DNA from: Nocardia flavorosea NBRC 108225
GTDB lineage: Bacteria > Actinomycetota > Actinomycetes > Mycobacteriales > Mycobacteriaceae
Direction of reading: 5' to 3'
NCBI RefSeq assembly: GCF_001613385.1
Contig: NZ_BDCG01000002.1
Span: 620,001-684,000, forward strand
DNA length: 64,000 nucleotides
The position numbers were made by a program, and so were the translations under genes. The notes below the pieces were generated by a model, which ran no database searches, had not been told where the DNA came from, and saw only the letters and a program-made list of their open reading frames with translations. This document shows positions 1 through 8,776 of the stretch, piece by piece. Each line of letters begins with the position of its first letter. Position 1 is the first letter of the stretch.

Positions 1-2
1 AG

Positions 3-1175
3 CTCGCCGCGGCCATGGAGCCCGGCGATATCATCATCGACGGCGGCAACGCCCTCTACACCGATACCATCCGCCGGGAAGCGGCGCTGCGCGAGCGCGG
101 CCTGAACTTCGTCGGCGCCGGTATTTCCGGTGGTGAGGAAGGCGCCCTCAACGGGCCCTCCATCATGCCCGGCGGTCCGGTCGAATCCTATGAATCGCTG
201 GGTCCGCTGCTGGAGTCGATCGCCGCGCAGGTCGACGGCACGCCGTGCTGCACCCATATCGGTCCCGACGGTTCCGGGCACTTCGTGAAGATGGTGCACA
301 ACGGTATCGAGTACGCGGATATGCAGCTGATCGGCGAGGCCTATCACCTGTTCCGCGCCGCCTTGGACCTGGATCCGAAGCAGATCGCCGATATCTTCAC
401 CCAGTGGAACTCCGGCGATCTGGAGAGCTACCTGGTGGAGATCACCGCCGAGGTCCTCGGGCGGGTGGATGCGAAAACAGGTAAACCCCTGGTCGATGTG
501 ATCGTCGATGCCGCGGAGCAGAAGGGGACCGGACGCTGGACAGTGAAATCGGCGCTCGATCTCGGTATCCCGGTGACCGGTATCGCCGAGGCGGTGTTCG
601 CCCGGGCACTGTCGGGGTCGCGGGCCCAGCGCGCCGCCGCCAAAGATCTGGCCGCGGGCGAACTCGCCGCCAAACCGGCCGATATCGCACAGTTCACCGA
701 GGATATCCGGCAGGCCCTGTACGCCTCCAAGGTCGTCGCCTACGCCCAGGGCTTCGATCAGATCGCCGCGGGGAGCGCCGAGTACGGCTGGGATCTGAAG
801 CCCGGCGATATGGCCACCATCTGGCGTGGCGGCTGCATCATCCGCGCCCGCTTCCTGAACCGCATCAAGGAGGCCTACGAAACCGATCCGGCGCTGCCGA
901 GCCTGATCCTGGCCCCCTATTTCCGCAGCGCGATCGAAACCGCGATCGACAGCTGGCGCCGCGTGGTCGCCACCGCGACCCTGCTGGGTATCCCGGTACC
1001 GGCGTTCGCGTCCTCGCTGTCGTACTACGACGCCCTGCGCGCGCAGCGGCTGCCGGCCGCGCTCACCCAGGCGCAGCGTGATTTCTTCGGCGCGCACACC
1101 TATGAGCGGGTTGACGCCGAAGGTAAGTACCACACGCTGTGGAGTGAAGACCGGTCCGAAGTCCGGACCGGCTGA
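3..1175 (+). CDS. gnd: 6-phosphogluconate dehydrogenase, decarboxylating (5' end outside window)
   Basis: Oxidative decarboxylation of 6-phosphogluconate to ribulose 5-phosphate with NADP, in the cytosolic pentose phosphate pathway. The reading frame is already open at the left edge, so roughly the first 90 residues, including the Rossmann GxGxxG, are missing from view. Visible family motifs are GDIIIDGGN, the substrate-binding GAGISGGEEGA stretch, the catalytic helix KMVHNGIEY and a full C-terminal all-helical domain. About 390 residues are present against about 480 for the family. A strong hairpin terminator follows directly. In M. tuberculosis gnd1 lies beside guaB1; here guaB1 is 45 kb away. 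Confidence 0.96.
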   Translation, partial: LAAAMEPGDIIIDGGNALYTDTIRREAALRERGLNFVGAGISGGEEGALNGPSIMPGGPVESYESLGPLLESIAAQVDGTPCCTHIGPDGSGHFVKMVHNGIEYADMQLIGEAYHLFRAALDLDPKQIADIFTQWNSGDLESYLVEITAEVLGRVDAKTGKPLVDVIVDAAEQKGTGRWTVKSALDLGIPVTGIAEAVFARALSGSRAQRAAAKDLAAGELAAKPADIAQFTEDIRQALYASKVVAYAQGFDQIAAGSAEYGWDLKPGDMATIWRGGCIIRARFLNRIKEAYETDPALPSLILAPYFRSAIETAIDSWRRVVATATLLGIPVPAFASSLSYYDALRAQRLPAALTQAQRDFFGAHTYERVDAEGKYHTLWSEDRSEVRTG

Positions 1176-1181
1176 GTACCA

Positions 1182-1211
1182 GGTGCCGGGCGGATCGGTC
1201 CGCCCGGCACC
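1182..1211 (+). terminator. hairpin terminator after gnd
   Basis: A 13-bp perfect stem, GGTGCCGGGCGGA against TCCGCCCGGCACC, closes a TCGG tetraloop 6 nt after the gnd stop codon. There is no clear T-run, as is common for actinobacterial terminators. It ends 10 bp before the next promoter. Confidence 0.75.
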
Positions 1212-1220
1212 ACCCCACCC

Positions 1221-1249
1221 TTGACTCCGGTCATATGACCAGTTGCAAT
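1221..1249 (+). promoter_or_regulatory. promoter of the amidohydrolase gene with a palindrome in the spacer
   Basis: TTGACT (1221-1226), a 17-nt spacer and TGCAAT (1244-1249) form a good sigma-70-type promoter. The -10 lies 6 nt before a GTG at 1256, which predicts a leaderless mRNA. Most of the spacer is a 12-bp perfect palindrome, GGTCATATGACC (1229-1240), well placed to be a repressor operator. Confidence 0.7.
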
Positions 1250-1255
1250 GGGCGT

Positions 1256-3001
1256 GTGAGCTACGACACGATCATCCACGGTGGCCGCTGGTTCGACGGC
1301 ACCGGAGCGCCCTCGGCGATCCGGCATCTGGGTTTACGCGGCGACCGGGTCGTGGCCGTATCCGAGACCCCGCTCGACGACACCGGATGCCCGGAGGTGG
1401 TGGACGCCCGCGGAAAATGGGTGCTGCCCGGGATGATCGATATTCATACCCATTACGACATCGAAGTGCTGAAGACGCCGGCACTGTCGGAATCGGTGCG
1501 GCACGGCATCACCACGGTGCTGCTCGGTTCGTGTTCACTGTCGACCGTTCATATCGATCCCACCGGGGCCGGCGATATCTTCGGCCGGGTAGAGGCCATC
1601 CCCCGCCACCACGTGATCGACACCCTCGACGACACCAAGACCTGGAATTCGGCAGGCGAATACATCACCGCACTCGAACGGCTGCCGTTGGGCCCGAATA
1701 TCGCCGCGATGCTGGGCCATTCCGATATCCGCGCTGCCCGGATGGGCCTGGACCGGGCCACTCGTAAAGAGGTGCGGCCCACCCGTGCGGAGCTCGCGGA
1801 TATGGAAGCCGCACTGAGTGCGGCGCTCGACGCCGGGTTCGTCGGGATGTCGGCGCAGCAACTGCTGTTCGACAAGGTCGACGGCGAGACCTGTCGCTCC
1901 CGTACCCTGCCGTCGACCTACGCCAAGGCCCGGGAACGCCGGCGGCTCAACGCGATCCTGCGCCGGCGCGGGCGCGTCCTGCAGGGTGGTCCGGATATCA
2001 CCTCGCCGCGCAGTCTGGGGGCGATGATCTTCAGCAGTCTGGGGATCGGCCGCAAACGCTTGAAGACCACGCTGCTGTCGGCCGCCGATATCAAGGCCAA
2101 CCCGTTCGCGGTCGTGCTGATCGGGACACTGGCTCGCCTGGTCAACGGGCTCGGCGCGAATTTCCGCTGGCAGCATCTGCCGGTGCCGTTCGAGGTGTAC
2201 GCCGACGGAATAGACCTGGTGATCTTCGAGGAGTTCGGTTCCGGTGCTGCGGCGCTGCATCTGGCGGACCGGGTCGAGCGTGACGCGCTGCTGGCCGACG
2301 AGAGTTACCGTCGCAGATTCCGCAAGGACTACGACGCGAAGTTCGGATTGCGAGTGTGGCATCGCGATTTCTTCGACGCCGAGATCGTCGGCTGTCCCGA
2401 TGAAACCGTTATCGGGAAGACATTCGGTCAGGTGGGTGCCGACCGGGGTGGTGTGCATCCGGTGGATGCCTTCCTCGACCTCGTACTCGAGCACGGGACG
2501 ACACTGCGCTGGCGCACCACCATTTCCAATCACCGCCCGGAGATCCTGGACCGTTTCGCCGCCCACCCCGGAATCCAGCTGGGTTTCTCCGATGCCGGTG
2601 CGCATCTGCGGAATATGGCCTTCTACAACTTCGGGTTGCGGTTCCTGCGCCGGATGTACCAGGCCGAGCAAGCCGGCCGGGCGGTGATCCCGCTGGAGCG
2701 CGCGGTGCACCGCCTCACCGGTGAACTCGCCGACTGGTACGACATCGACGCCGGACATCTGCGGGTGGGTGATCGCGCCGATCTGGCGATCGTGGATCCG
2801 GCCCGGCTCGACGATTCGCTCGACGGCTACGCCGAGAGCCCGGTCGCCCAGTACGGCGATCTGTCCCGGATGGTCAACCGCAACGATGCCGCAGTGACGG
2901 CGGTGTACATCGGCGGCCGTTTCGTATTCGGCAGCGGATCCGCCGATCCGGTGCTGGGCACCGAGCGCACGGGGCGGTTCCTGCGGGCCGGGCGGCACTG
3001 A
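1256..3001 (+). CDS. amidohydrolase, N-acyl-D-amino-acid deacylase-like
   Basis: Metal-dependent hydrolase of the amidohydrolase superfamily, closest in layout to D-aminoacylases and dihydroorotase-like enzymes (581 residues). It has the N-terminal beta-sandwich start (YDTIIHGGRWFDGTG), the first metal-binding motif DIHTHYD, an internal histidine (MLGHSD), the late catalytic aspartate in FSDAGAH and the C-terminal return to the beta-sandwich (VGDRADLAIVDP). An in-frame ATG at 1235 exists, but the promoter -10 overlaps it, so GTG 1256 is preferred. The substrate cannot be told from sequence; N-acyl-D-amino acids or a cyclic amide are the usual options. Confidence 0.85.
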   Translation: MSYDTIIHGGRWFDGTGAPSAIRHLGLRGDRVVAVSETPLDDTGCPEVVDARGKWVLPGMIDIHTHYDIEVLKTPALSESVRHGITTVLLGSCSLSTVHIDPTGAGDIFGRVEAIPRHHVIDTLDDTKTWNSAGEYITALERLPLGPNIAAMLGHSDIRAARMGLDRATRKEVRPTRAELADMEAALSAALDAGFVGMSAQQLLFDKVDGETCRSRTLPSTYAKARERRRLNAILRRRGRVLQGGPDITSPRSLGAMIFSSLGIGRKRLKTTLLSAADIKANPFAVVLIGTLARLVNGLGANFRWQHLPVPFEVYADGIDLVIFEEFGSGAAALHLADRVERDALLADESYRRRFRKDYDAKFGLRVWHRDFFDAEIVGCPDETVIGKTFGQVGADRGGVHPVDAFLDLVLEHGTTLRWRTTISNHRPEILDRFAAHPGIQLGFSDAGAHLRNMAFYNFGLRFLRRMYQAEQAGRAVIPLERAVHRLTGELADWYDIDAGHLRVGDRADLAIVDPARLDDSLDGYAESPVAQYGDLSRMVNRNDAAVTAVYIGGRFVFGSGSADPVLGTERTGRFLRAGRH

Positions 3002-3034
3002 CCCCGGGGCCGCTGTCGCGGCGCCCCGCCCGGT

Positions 3035-3991
3035 TCAACGCCGGTTCTCGGGGACGGCGAAGGATTCCAGCCCGAAACTGCGGAGGGTCCGGATCAGCTT
3101 CTCGTATCGGAACCGGTTGTAGGCCAGTGGCTGGAGCAGCAGGCGGTCGGGCAGGTTCCGCCAGGCCCATTGCAGCAGCCGGGCGTAGAGCGCGAATTCC
3201 TGGTCGTGGCGCGGTTTCAGTTCGAACCCGGTCAGCTCCTGCACCCGCGGATGCATCACTTTGGACGAGCACACCTGGATCACATGGCCCGCGACCGGTC
3301 GCACCACCAGCCACATCGGGGTGAGTGCCCGCCGGGCAGGCGACGGAAGCCCCAGGGTGGGCAGCGGAAGGTGGGTGAGGCCGGCGAATTTCTCCACCAG
3401 GAACGGGTTGGCGCGGAGTTCCTCGGCCGCCATCGTGTCGTAGTATTCGCGGGCCTCCGCCAGGTCTGCCGGCAATTTGCCTGCGGCGCTGGGAAGTTCG
3501 AGATCGGCAAACGCCTCACGCAGCAGCTGGTAGGCCGCTTCCTCCTCCTCCGGCCGCAGTTCGGTACCGGTGCAGGGGGTGAAGGTGTTCAGTACGACGA
3601 AGATGCCACTCACCGCGATCCATTTCCACGTGAACGGGCTCAGTGCACTGTATTTCACCTCGCCGAAATCCTGGGTTCCGGTGCCACGGACATCGCGGTG
3701 CCGCAATTTGAGCCAGTCGGCCTCGGCGCGGCGGTCGTCGGAATCGCCCCACAATGCGATCATCGCCGAGGCTCCGCTGCGGACGCCGCGGTCGGCGAAA
3801 TTGGCAGCGAACCGGCCGGTGCGGTCCACCGAGGCAGCCACCGGCACCAAGGCGACCTGGTCGAAGGCCGCTCCGGCGAAAACACCGGTCAGGACGCTCC
3901 CGGAATGCTTACGGAATTCCCGGAGGACCTCGGGCCGAATCCGCGGGTCGGTGGATTTTTCGGCGGTGCGCACCGTTGCGTTGTTCGCCAT
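3035..3991 (-). CDS. oxygenase MpaB family protein (DUF2236)
   Basis: A 318-residue protein of the MpaB/rubber-oxygenase (Lcp) catalytic-domain family, a b-type heme fold in fungal and bacterial oxygenases. The family-type pattern is visible as the arginine/aspartate-rich stretch near residues 95-115 (DWLKLRHRDVRGTG), followed by FTWKWIAVSGIF and the late HxIQVCSSKVMHP region. No signal peptide is seen. The ATG is preceded by GAGGTG at a normal distance. It is transcribed away from a TetR regulator, the usual sign of local control. The substrate is unknown; oxidation of a lipid or terpenoid is an inference only. Confidence 0.75.
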   Translation of the reverse strand: MANNATVRTAEKSTDPRIRPEVLREFRKHSGSVLTGVFAGAAFDQVALVPVAASVDRTGRFAANFADRGVRSGASAMIALWGDSDDRRAEADWLKLRHRDVRGTGTQDFGEVKYSALSPFTWKWIAVSGIFVVLNTFTPCTGTELRPEEEEAAYQLLREAFADLELPSAAGKLPADLAEAREYYDTMAAEELRANPFLVEKFAGLTHLPLPTLGLPSPARRALTPMWLVVRPVAGHVIQVCSSKVMHPRVQELTGFELKPRHDQEFALYARLLQWAWRNLPDRLLLQPLAYNRFRYEKLIRTLRSFGLESFAVPENRR

Positions 3992-4018
3992 TTCGTCACC
4001 TCGGACAGAGTGGAGAAT

Positions 4019-4044
4019 GATAGTTAAACTACGTTCAGACTATC
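4019..4044. promoter_or_regulatory. candidate TetR operator between the oxygenase and TetR genes
   Basis: The divergent gap carries outer arms GATAGT (4019-4024) and ACTATC (4039-4044), and a nested inverted repeat TAGTT-A-AACTA (4021-4031). This is the most symmetrical and most AT-rich stretch of the gap, where an autoregulating TetR would be expected to bind. Confidence 0.5.
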
Positions 4045-4110
4045 ACCGAGGGCGTGCGCGGGCCACTAAACCGAGCCCCCGGGCGATCATCGCGCCACGT
4101 CGCGGGCCGG

Positions 4111-4116
4111 TAGGCT
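4111..4116 (+). promoter_or_regulatory. -10 hexamer of a leaderless tetR mRNA
   Basis: TAGGCT lies 7 nt before the ATG at 4124 and no Shine-Dalgarno sequence is present. The same hexamer occurs at the same distance before the genes at 11805 and 22268. Confidence 0.5.
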
Positions 4117-4123
4117 GACGCAA

Positions 4124-4744
4124 ATGGAGACCGCTGCGCCGTGGACCGAACTGCAGCAGTTGGATACCAGATCACGCGGTATCGTCGACGCGGCCCGGGA
4201 CTGTTTCGCCGCCGAAGGATTCGACGACACGACCATGGTCCGGATCGCCGAAACCGCCGGTGTCGGCGTCGCCACCGTATACCGGCGGTTCGGCACCAAA
4301 TCGGCCATCCTGCGCTACGCGCTGATGGCCGAATCGCAACGAGTCTCGACGATCGTGGCGGACGCGATGCACCGGTCATCCGGCCCGGTGGGTGCGCTGG
4401 CGGATATGTTTGCCGCGTTCGTCAGCGAGGCCACCGCACCGCTGCTGCTCACCCGCCGTCTGCGGTCCTCGGGCGGCGCGGGGCAGCTCACCGATTTCCT
4501 GACCGGCGACGATGCGGTCCTCCAGGGCCGTGACCTGGTGGCGCGTTTCCTGACCTATTGGCAGCAGCGTGGGGAGCTCGGCGATTTCGATCCGGAGGTG
4601 GTGGCCGAGTTGTTCGTCCGGCTCACCATTTCGTTCATCGCGAACCCGCGCGGGGTGCTCCCGCTCGGCGATACCGAGGCCGCGCGGGAATTCGCTCGCC
4701 GCTACCTCGCGCCGCTGATGTACCCGCGCTCCGGCCACGACTGA
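4124..4744 (+). CDS. TetR/AcrR family transcriptional regulator
   Basis: A 206-residue regulator with an N-terminal TetR helix-turn-helix (residues about 16-62: ARDCFAAEGFDDTTMVRIAETAGVGVATVYRRFGTKSAIL) and a helical ligand-binding C-terminal domain whose ligand is unknown. It is divergent from the MpaB-type oxygenase, its probable target, with a symmetrical element at 4019-4044 between them. Its 3' end converges on the molybdoenzyme gene with only 11 bp between the stop codons. The start is set by the leaderless-type -10 at 4111. Confidence 0.9.
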   Translation: METAAPWTELQQLDTRSRGIVDAARDCFAAEGFDDTTMVRIAETAGVGVATVYRRFGTKSAILRYALMAESQRVSTIVADAMHRSSGPVGALADMFAAFVSEATAPLLLTRRLRSSGGAGQLTDFLTGDDAVLQGRDLVARFLTYWQQRGELGDFDPEVVAELFVRLTISFIANPRGVLPLGDTEAAREFARRYLAPLMYPRSGHD

Positions 4745-4755
4745 GCCGGTATCGG

Positions 4756-6963
4756 TCAGGCCGGCACCAGGGTGACGGGTACACCGTTGAACACCGCATT
4801 GCCGGACGGTATGTCGAGTACCGAATCATCGGTCAGCGTATTGGCGTTCACTCCGGGGTTCCCGGCCGCCACTTGTTGCGCGCTACCGGCATGCCCCCAG
4901 CCGTGCGGCAGGCTCACCACCCCGGGCATGATCGTCTCGGTCGGTTCCAACGGGACAGTCAGCGAGCCGGTGGCCGATTTCACGATCGCGTGATCACCGA
5001 GACCGAGACGGGCGATATCGTCGGGATGGATCTGCAGCGTACAGCGATTGGTGCCGCCGACAAGCCGGTCCACATTGTGCATCCAGCTGTTGTTCGAGCG
5101 CAGGTGACGCCGGCCGATGAGCACCAGCTCGGCCGGCGCCACCGCCGAACCGGCATGCAGCCGCTCGATATCGGCCAGCAGCAACTCGGGTGCGAGTTCG
5201 ACCTTTCCGGAGGCGGTCCGCAGCACCTCGGGAAGGCGGGGCCGCAGCGGGCCGAGGTCGATGCCGTGCGGATTGTCCAGCAGAGTTTGCAGACTCAGCT
5301 CGCCGCCGTTCCAGGCACCATAAGGACCCAGGCGCAGCATCAGATCCAAGCGCTGTTCGGTGGTGGTGGCGCCGAGCAGATCCGGACGGCGCTGGGCGAG
5401 ACCGGCACGCTGCAGCGTATCGGCGATCACGAATTCGTCGAAGGCGGCGAGCGGATCGAAATCCGCGGTGGGATTGTGCGGCTGCCCGCTCACCGCCGCG
5501 CCCAGCCGCACATACACCGCCGCCTCGGAAGGCTGGTCACCGAGCGGTACCAGCGGCGGCGAGTACCGGGCGTAATTGCGGACCGCGAACTGCAGCAGCG
5601 CAAAATCGTAGTGCGGCGACTGGACCGGGCGGGGCGGGGGCAGGATCACATCGGCGTGCCGGGTGGTCTCGTTAAGGTAGCGGTCGACGCTCACCATGAA
5701 TTCCAGCCCGGCAAACGCCCCGTCCATCCGGGAGCCGCTCGGCGCGGACAGTACCGGATTACCCGCGATAGTGATCAGGGCACGGACCTGCCCCTCACCG
5801 GGTGTGATGATCTCGTCGACGAGGGTCGCGATCGGCAGTTCGCCCATGGCCTCCGGCAGCTGCCGGACCCGGCTGCGCCACCGGCCCGGACGGAAGGGTT
5901 TGGTCCGGACGATGCCGCGCGCGGCGGCGGTCGCGAACATGACCCCGCCGGGCCGGTCGAGATTACCGGTCAACGCGTTCAGTACATCGACCAGCCATTG
6001 CGTGAGAGTGCCGAATTCGGCTGTGCACGTCCCGATCCGGGCATACACCGCGGCGGTGGGCGCGGCGGCCAGTTCACGTGCCAGGCGGCGCACGATATCG
6101 GCAGGGACACCGGTCCGCTGGGCCACCAGTTCCGGCGGGAAATCCGCCGCCGCGGCCCGCACCTCGTCCAGACCGTTCGCCTCGACGGCGATATCGGTGA
6201 GGTTCTCGGCGAACAGGGTGTGCACGATTCCGAAGAGGAGGTAGGCGTCGGCGCCGGGGCGGATGAACAGATGCTCGTCGGCGACGGCCGCGGTCCGGGT
6301 GCGCCGGGGATCCACCACGACCAGCCTGCCCCCGCGTTCCCGCAAGGCGCGTAAACGACCCGGGAAATCCGGGGCGGTACATACCGAACCGTTGGATTCG
6401 AGCGGGTTGGCGCCCAGCATCAGCAGATAGCCGGTGCGGTCGAGATCGGGCACCGGTACGGCCAGCGGGTCACCGAACAGCAGACCGCAGGCCAGCTGTT
6501 TGGGCATCTGGTCGGCGGTACTGGCGGAGAACAGGTTCTTCGTACCGAGCGCGCGAATCACCGCCGGGGCGTACAGAGTGCCGGCAACGGTGTGGGCGTT
6601 GGGATTGCCCAGGTACAGCGCGACCGCCTGGTTGCCGTGCGCGGATTTGATCGCGGGTATACGTTCGGCGATGAGATCGAAGGCCTCGTTCCAGCTCGCG
6701 GTGCGCCAGGCGCCGGTTGCCCGGTCCCGGATCAGCGGCTCGGTGAGGCGATCGGGGTCGCTGTCGAGGCGGCCGAAGCTCGCGCCTTTCGGGCAGAGGA
6801 AACCGGCGCTGAACGGGTCCTGTTTATCGCCGCGGACCGTGGTCACCCGATCGTCGGCGTCCAGGGTGAGTTCGAGACCGCATACCGCCTCGCACAGCGG
6901 GCAGGTGCGCAGGAGGTTCCGCGAACCGGTCGCGGAACCAATAGGAGACGTAGGTCGGGCCAT
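4756..6963 (-). CDS. molybdopterin-dependent oxidoreductase (formate dehydrogenase/nitrate reductase superfamily)
   Basis: A 735-residue cytoplasmic protein of the DMSO reductase superfamily. A [4Fe-4S] motif opens it: C21-x2-C24-x3-C28-x28-C57 (CPLCEAVC...FLCPKG). The molybdopterin-binding domains and the C-terminal dinucleotide-binding domain follow (HPDDIARLGLGDHAIV, SLPHGWGH). Aligned by eye with NasA/NarB-type enzymes, the metal-ligand position falls on Asp151 in STADQMPK, not Cys, Sec or Ser. No Tat signal and no partner subunits are adjacent, so it may be a soluble enzyme using a separate electron carrier. GTG 6987 is an alternative start; the GGAG before ATG 6963 is unusually close, so the start is uncertain. 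Confidence 0.85.
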   Translation of the reverse strand: MARPTSPIGSATGSRNLLRTCPLCEAVCGLELTLDADDRVTTVRGDKQDPFSAGFLCPKGASFGRLDSDPDRLTEPLIRDRATGAWRTASWNEAFDLIAERIPAIKSAHGNQAVALYLGNPNAHTVAGTLYAPAVIRALGTKNLFSASTADQMPKQLACGLLFGDPLAVPVPDLDRTGYLLMLGANPLESNGSVCTAPDFPGRLRALRERGGRLVVVDPRRTRTAAVADEHLFIRPGADAYLLFGIVHTLFAENLTDIAVEANGLDEVRAAAADFPPELVAQRTGVPADIVRRLARELAAAPTAAVYARIGTCTAEFGTLTQWLVDVLNALTGNLDRPGGVMFATAAARGIVRTKPFRPGRWRSRVRQLPEAMGELPIATLVDEIITPGEGQVRALITIAGNPVLSAPSGSRMDGAFAGLEFMVSVDRYLNETTRHADVILPPPRPVQSPHYDFALLQFAVRNYARYSPPLVPLGDQPSEAAVYVRLGAAVSGQPHNPTADFDPLAAFDEFVIADTLQRAGLAQRRPDLLGATTTEQRLDLMLRLGPYGAWNGGELSLQTLLDNPHGIDLGPLRPRLPEVLRTASGKVELAPELLLADIERLHAGSAVAPAELVLIGRRHLRSNNSWMHNVDRLVGGTNRCTLQIHPDDIARLGLGDHAIVKSATGSLTVPLEPTETIMPGVVSLPHGWGHAGSAQQVAAGNPGVNANTLTDDSVLDIPSGNAVFNGVPVTLVPA

Positions 6964-7282
6964 GACTCCATCATGGCCCCACGGCACCGTCCTCGAGGAG
7001 TATTCCGCCGTTTCCGCGGATATAACTGCCGTACCCTGCCCTCAGTCAGTTCTGTCCTGATCATCCCGGGCGACGACTCGGCCGACGCCCGCATGGCAGA
7101 GGTACCGGCAACTCCCCGCCCGGGCATCGATCCTTGCGCTTGCACGTCCGGAGCGGGTCCTGGGACTCATCGCGACGAAACCGGCGGGCTGCTCGGGACG
7201 GCCGAGCGGTGGCATCGGCCCGTTCCGGGTGCCTGTCAGCGCGTTCCCGCCGACAGGGTCCGGCACGCTGCATCACACACTG
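6964..7282. other. intergenic, no gene seen
   Basis: About 320 bp between the stop of the Gfo/Idh gene and the start of the molybdoenzyme, both leftward. It should hold the molybdoenzyme promoter; the AT-richest part is near 7012-7030, but no clear -35/-10 pair can be named. No coding frame looks real. Confidence 0.5.
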
Positions 7283-8335
7283 TCAGAGGTGCACCACACT
7301 GTTCGCCCCGGCCGATTCCCGGGCGGCCTCGAGGATTTGCAGACCGGTCAACGCATCGCGCGGGTCGACCGGGATCGGTGCGCCGTCGAGTACCGCATCG
7401 GCCAGTGCGCGGTAGAAGGCGAGATAGTCGCCGGGCAGGGTCGGAAAGGCCGCTCCTTCCGGTTCCGCGCCGAGGATTCCGTACTGTTCGGGTTCCACGG
7501 TCCCCCAGGGTTTTCCGTCGCCGGGGCGGCGGCCGCTGCGTAGCGCGGCCTCCTGCGGATCCATCCCGTACACCTCGTAACCGGCCTCCTCCCCGAGTAC
7601 CCGGAAACGCGGACCGAGCCGCGGCGCGACCGCGCTGGCCCATAGATGCGAGCGGACTCCGCCGGTATGGGACAGCGCCAGGAAGATATCGTCGTCGGTG
7701 CTCACCCCCGGGCGCCGGGAGTCGAGTTCGCAGTAGACGGCGCCGACCGGGCCGAACAGTGTCAGTGCCTGATCGACGAGATGACTACCCAGGTCGTAGA
7801 GGATCCCGGCGGCGTCGGCAGCGGTACCCGTCTCGCGCCAGCCGCTCTTGGGCACCGGCCGCCAGCGTTCGAACCGGGATTCGAAACGGCGCACCTGTCC
7901 CAGCCTGCCCGACCCCACCAGTTCGCCGACCGTCCGGAAATCGCCGTCCCACCGGCGGTTCTGGAACACCGTCAACACGCCGGCGGATTCCTCGGCGTAC
8001 CGGATCACCTCGGCGGCTTCGGCAGCGGATACCGCGAACGGCTTGTCCACCACCACGGAGACGCCCGCGGCGAGCGCCCGCAATGCCAGATCGGCGTGGG
8101 TGCGGTTGGGCGCGGCGACGACCACCACATCGATCCCGGACAGATCCGCGAACAACGCATCGGCGTCCGGCAGAACCCGGACACCCGGATGCTCGCGCCG
8201 GGCCTGCTCGCCCCGTTCCTGCGAGCCCGTCACCACCGCGGCGACCCGCAGCCGCGGTTCGGCAGCGATCAGCGGTGCGTGGAATACCGCACCGGCCAGG
8301 CCGTACCCGATGATCGCGACGCCGAGACTGCTCAT
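7283..8335 (-). CDS. Gfo/Idh/MocA family oxidoreductase
   Basis: A 350-residue NAD(P)-dependent sugar or polyol dehydrogenase-type enzyme. The N-terminal Rossmann fold starts with GVAIIGYGLAGAVFHAPLI, followed by VVVAAPNRTHADLALRAL and the catalytic-lysine motif as VVVDKPFAV (EKP in most members). The C-terminal alpha/beta domain carries YDLGSHLVDQAL with the conserved histidine. It is the first gene of a leftward series. ATG 8335 is preceded by TAACGT at 7 nt, a leaderless pattern. The substrate is not predictable from sequence. Confidence 0.9.
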   Translation of the reverse strand: MSSLGVAIIGYGLAGAVFHAPLIAAEPRLRVAAVVTGSQERGEQARREHPGVRVLPDADALFADLSGIDVVVVAAPNRTHADLALRALAAGVSVVVDKPFAVSAAEAAEVIRYAEESAGVLTVFQNRRWDGDFRTVGELVGSGRLGQVRRFESRFERWRPVPKSGWRETGTAADAAGILYDLGSHLVDQALTLFGPVGAVYCELDSRRPGVSTDDDIFLALSHTGGVRSHLWASAVAPRLGPRFRVLGEEAGYEVYGMDPQEAALRSGRRPGDGKPWGTVEPEQYGILGAEPEGAAFPTLPGDYLAFYRALADAVLDGAPIPVDPRDALTGLQILEAARESAGANSVVHL

Positions 8336-8342
8336 ACCCGCG

Positions 8343-8348
8343 ACGTTA
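8343..8348 (-). promoter_or_regulatory. -10 hexamer, Gfo/Idh gene
   Basis: On the minus strand TAACGT is followed after 7 nt by the ATG at 8335, with no ribosome binding site; a leaderless start is likely. Confidence 0.45.
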
Positions 8349-8362
8349 CCCGGCGCCGGCGC

Positions 8363-8776
8363 TCACCCCGCGGAGGCCAGGAAAGACAGTCGCACCTGCC
8401 GATCGGGGTTGTCGACATTCACATCGACGAGGGCGATGAACTGCCAGGTCCCCAGGGCGAGCTCCCCGTCGAGCACCGGAACGGTCGCGTACGGCGCAAT
8501 GAGCGCCGGCAGGACATGGGAACGGCCGTGCCCGCGTGATCCGTGCGCATGCCGCCAGCGATCGTCGGCGGGCAACAGATCCCGCAGGGCGGCCAGCAGG
8601 TCGTCGTCGCTGTGGGCACCCAGTTCCATGATGGCGACACCGGCGGTCGCATGTGGGACGAAGACGTGCAGCAGTCCGTCGCCACCCGCCCGCCGCACGA
8701 ATTCCGAGCATTCACCGGTGATATCCCGGACCGTCTCGGTGTTCCCGGTGCGTACCGCGATCAGTGTGCTCCGCAT
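8363..8776 (-). CDS. YjbQ family protein (UPF0047, secondary thiamine-phosphate synthase-like)
   Basis: A 137-residue single-domain protein of the YjbQ/UPF0047 family; the E. coli member has weak thiamine phosphate synthase activity and the true role is unsettled. Family hallmarks are HVFVPHATAGVAIMELG (residues 37-53, the conserved H, H and E cluster around a metal or phosphate site), GRSHVLPALIAP (84-95) and LALGTWQFIALVDVN (106-120). The frame stays open far upstream, but ATG 8776 fits the family length and has TACGCT 6 nt before it. Confidence 0.9.
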   Translation of the reverse strand: MRSTLIAVRTGNTETVRDITGECSEFVRRAGGDGLLHVFVPHATAGVAIMELGAHSDDDLLAALRDLLPADDRWRHAHGSRGHGRSHVLPALIAPYATVPVLDGELALGTWQFIALVDVNVDNPDRQVRLSFLASAG

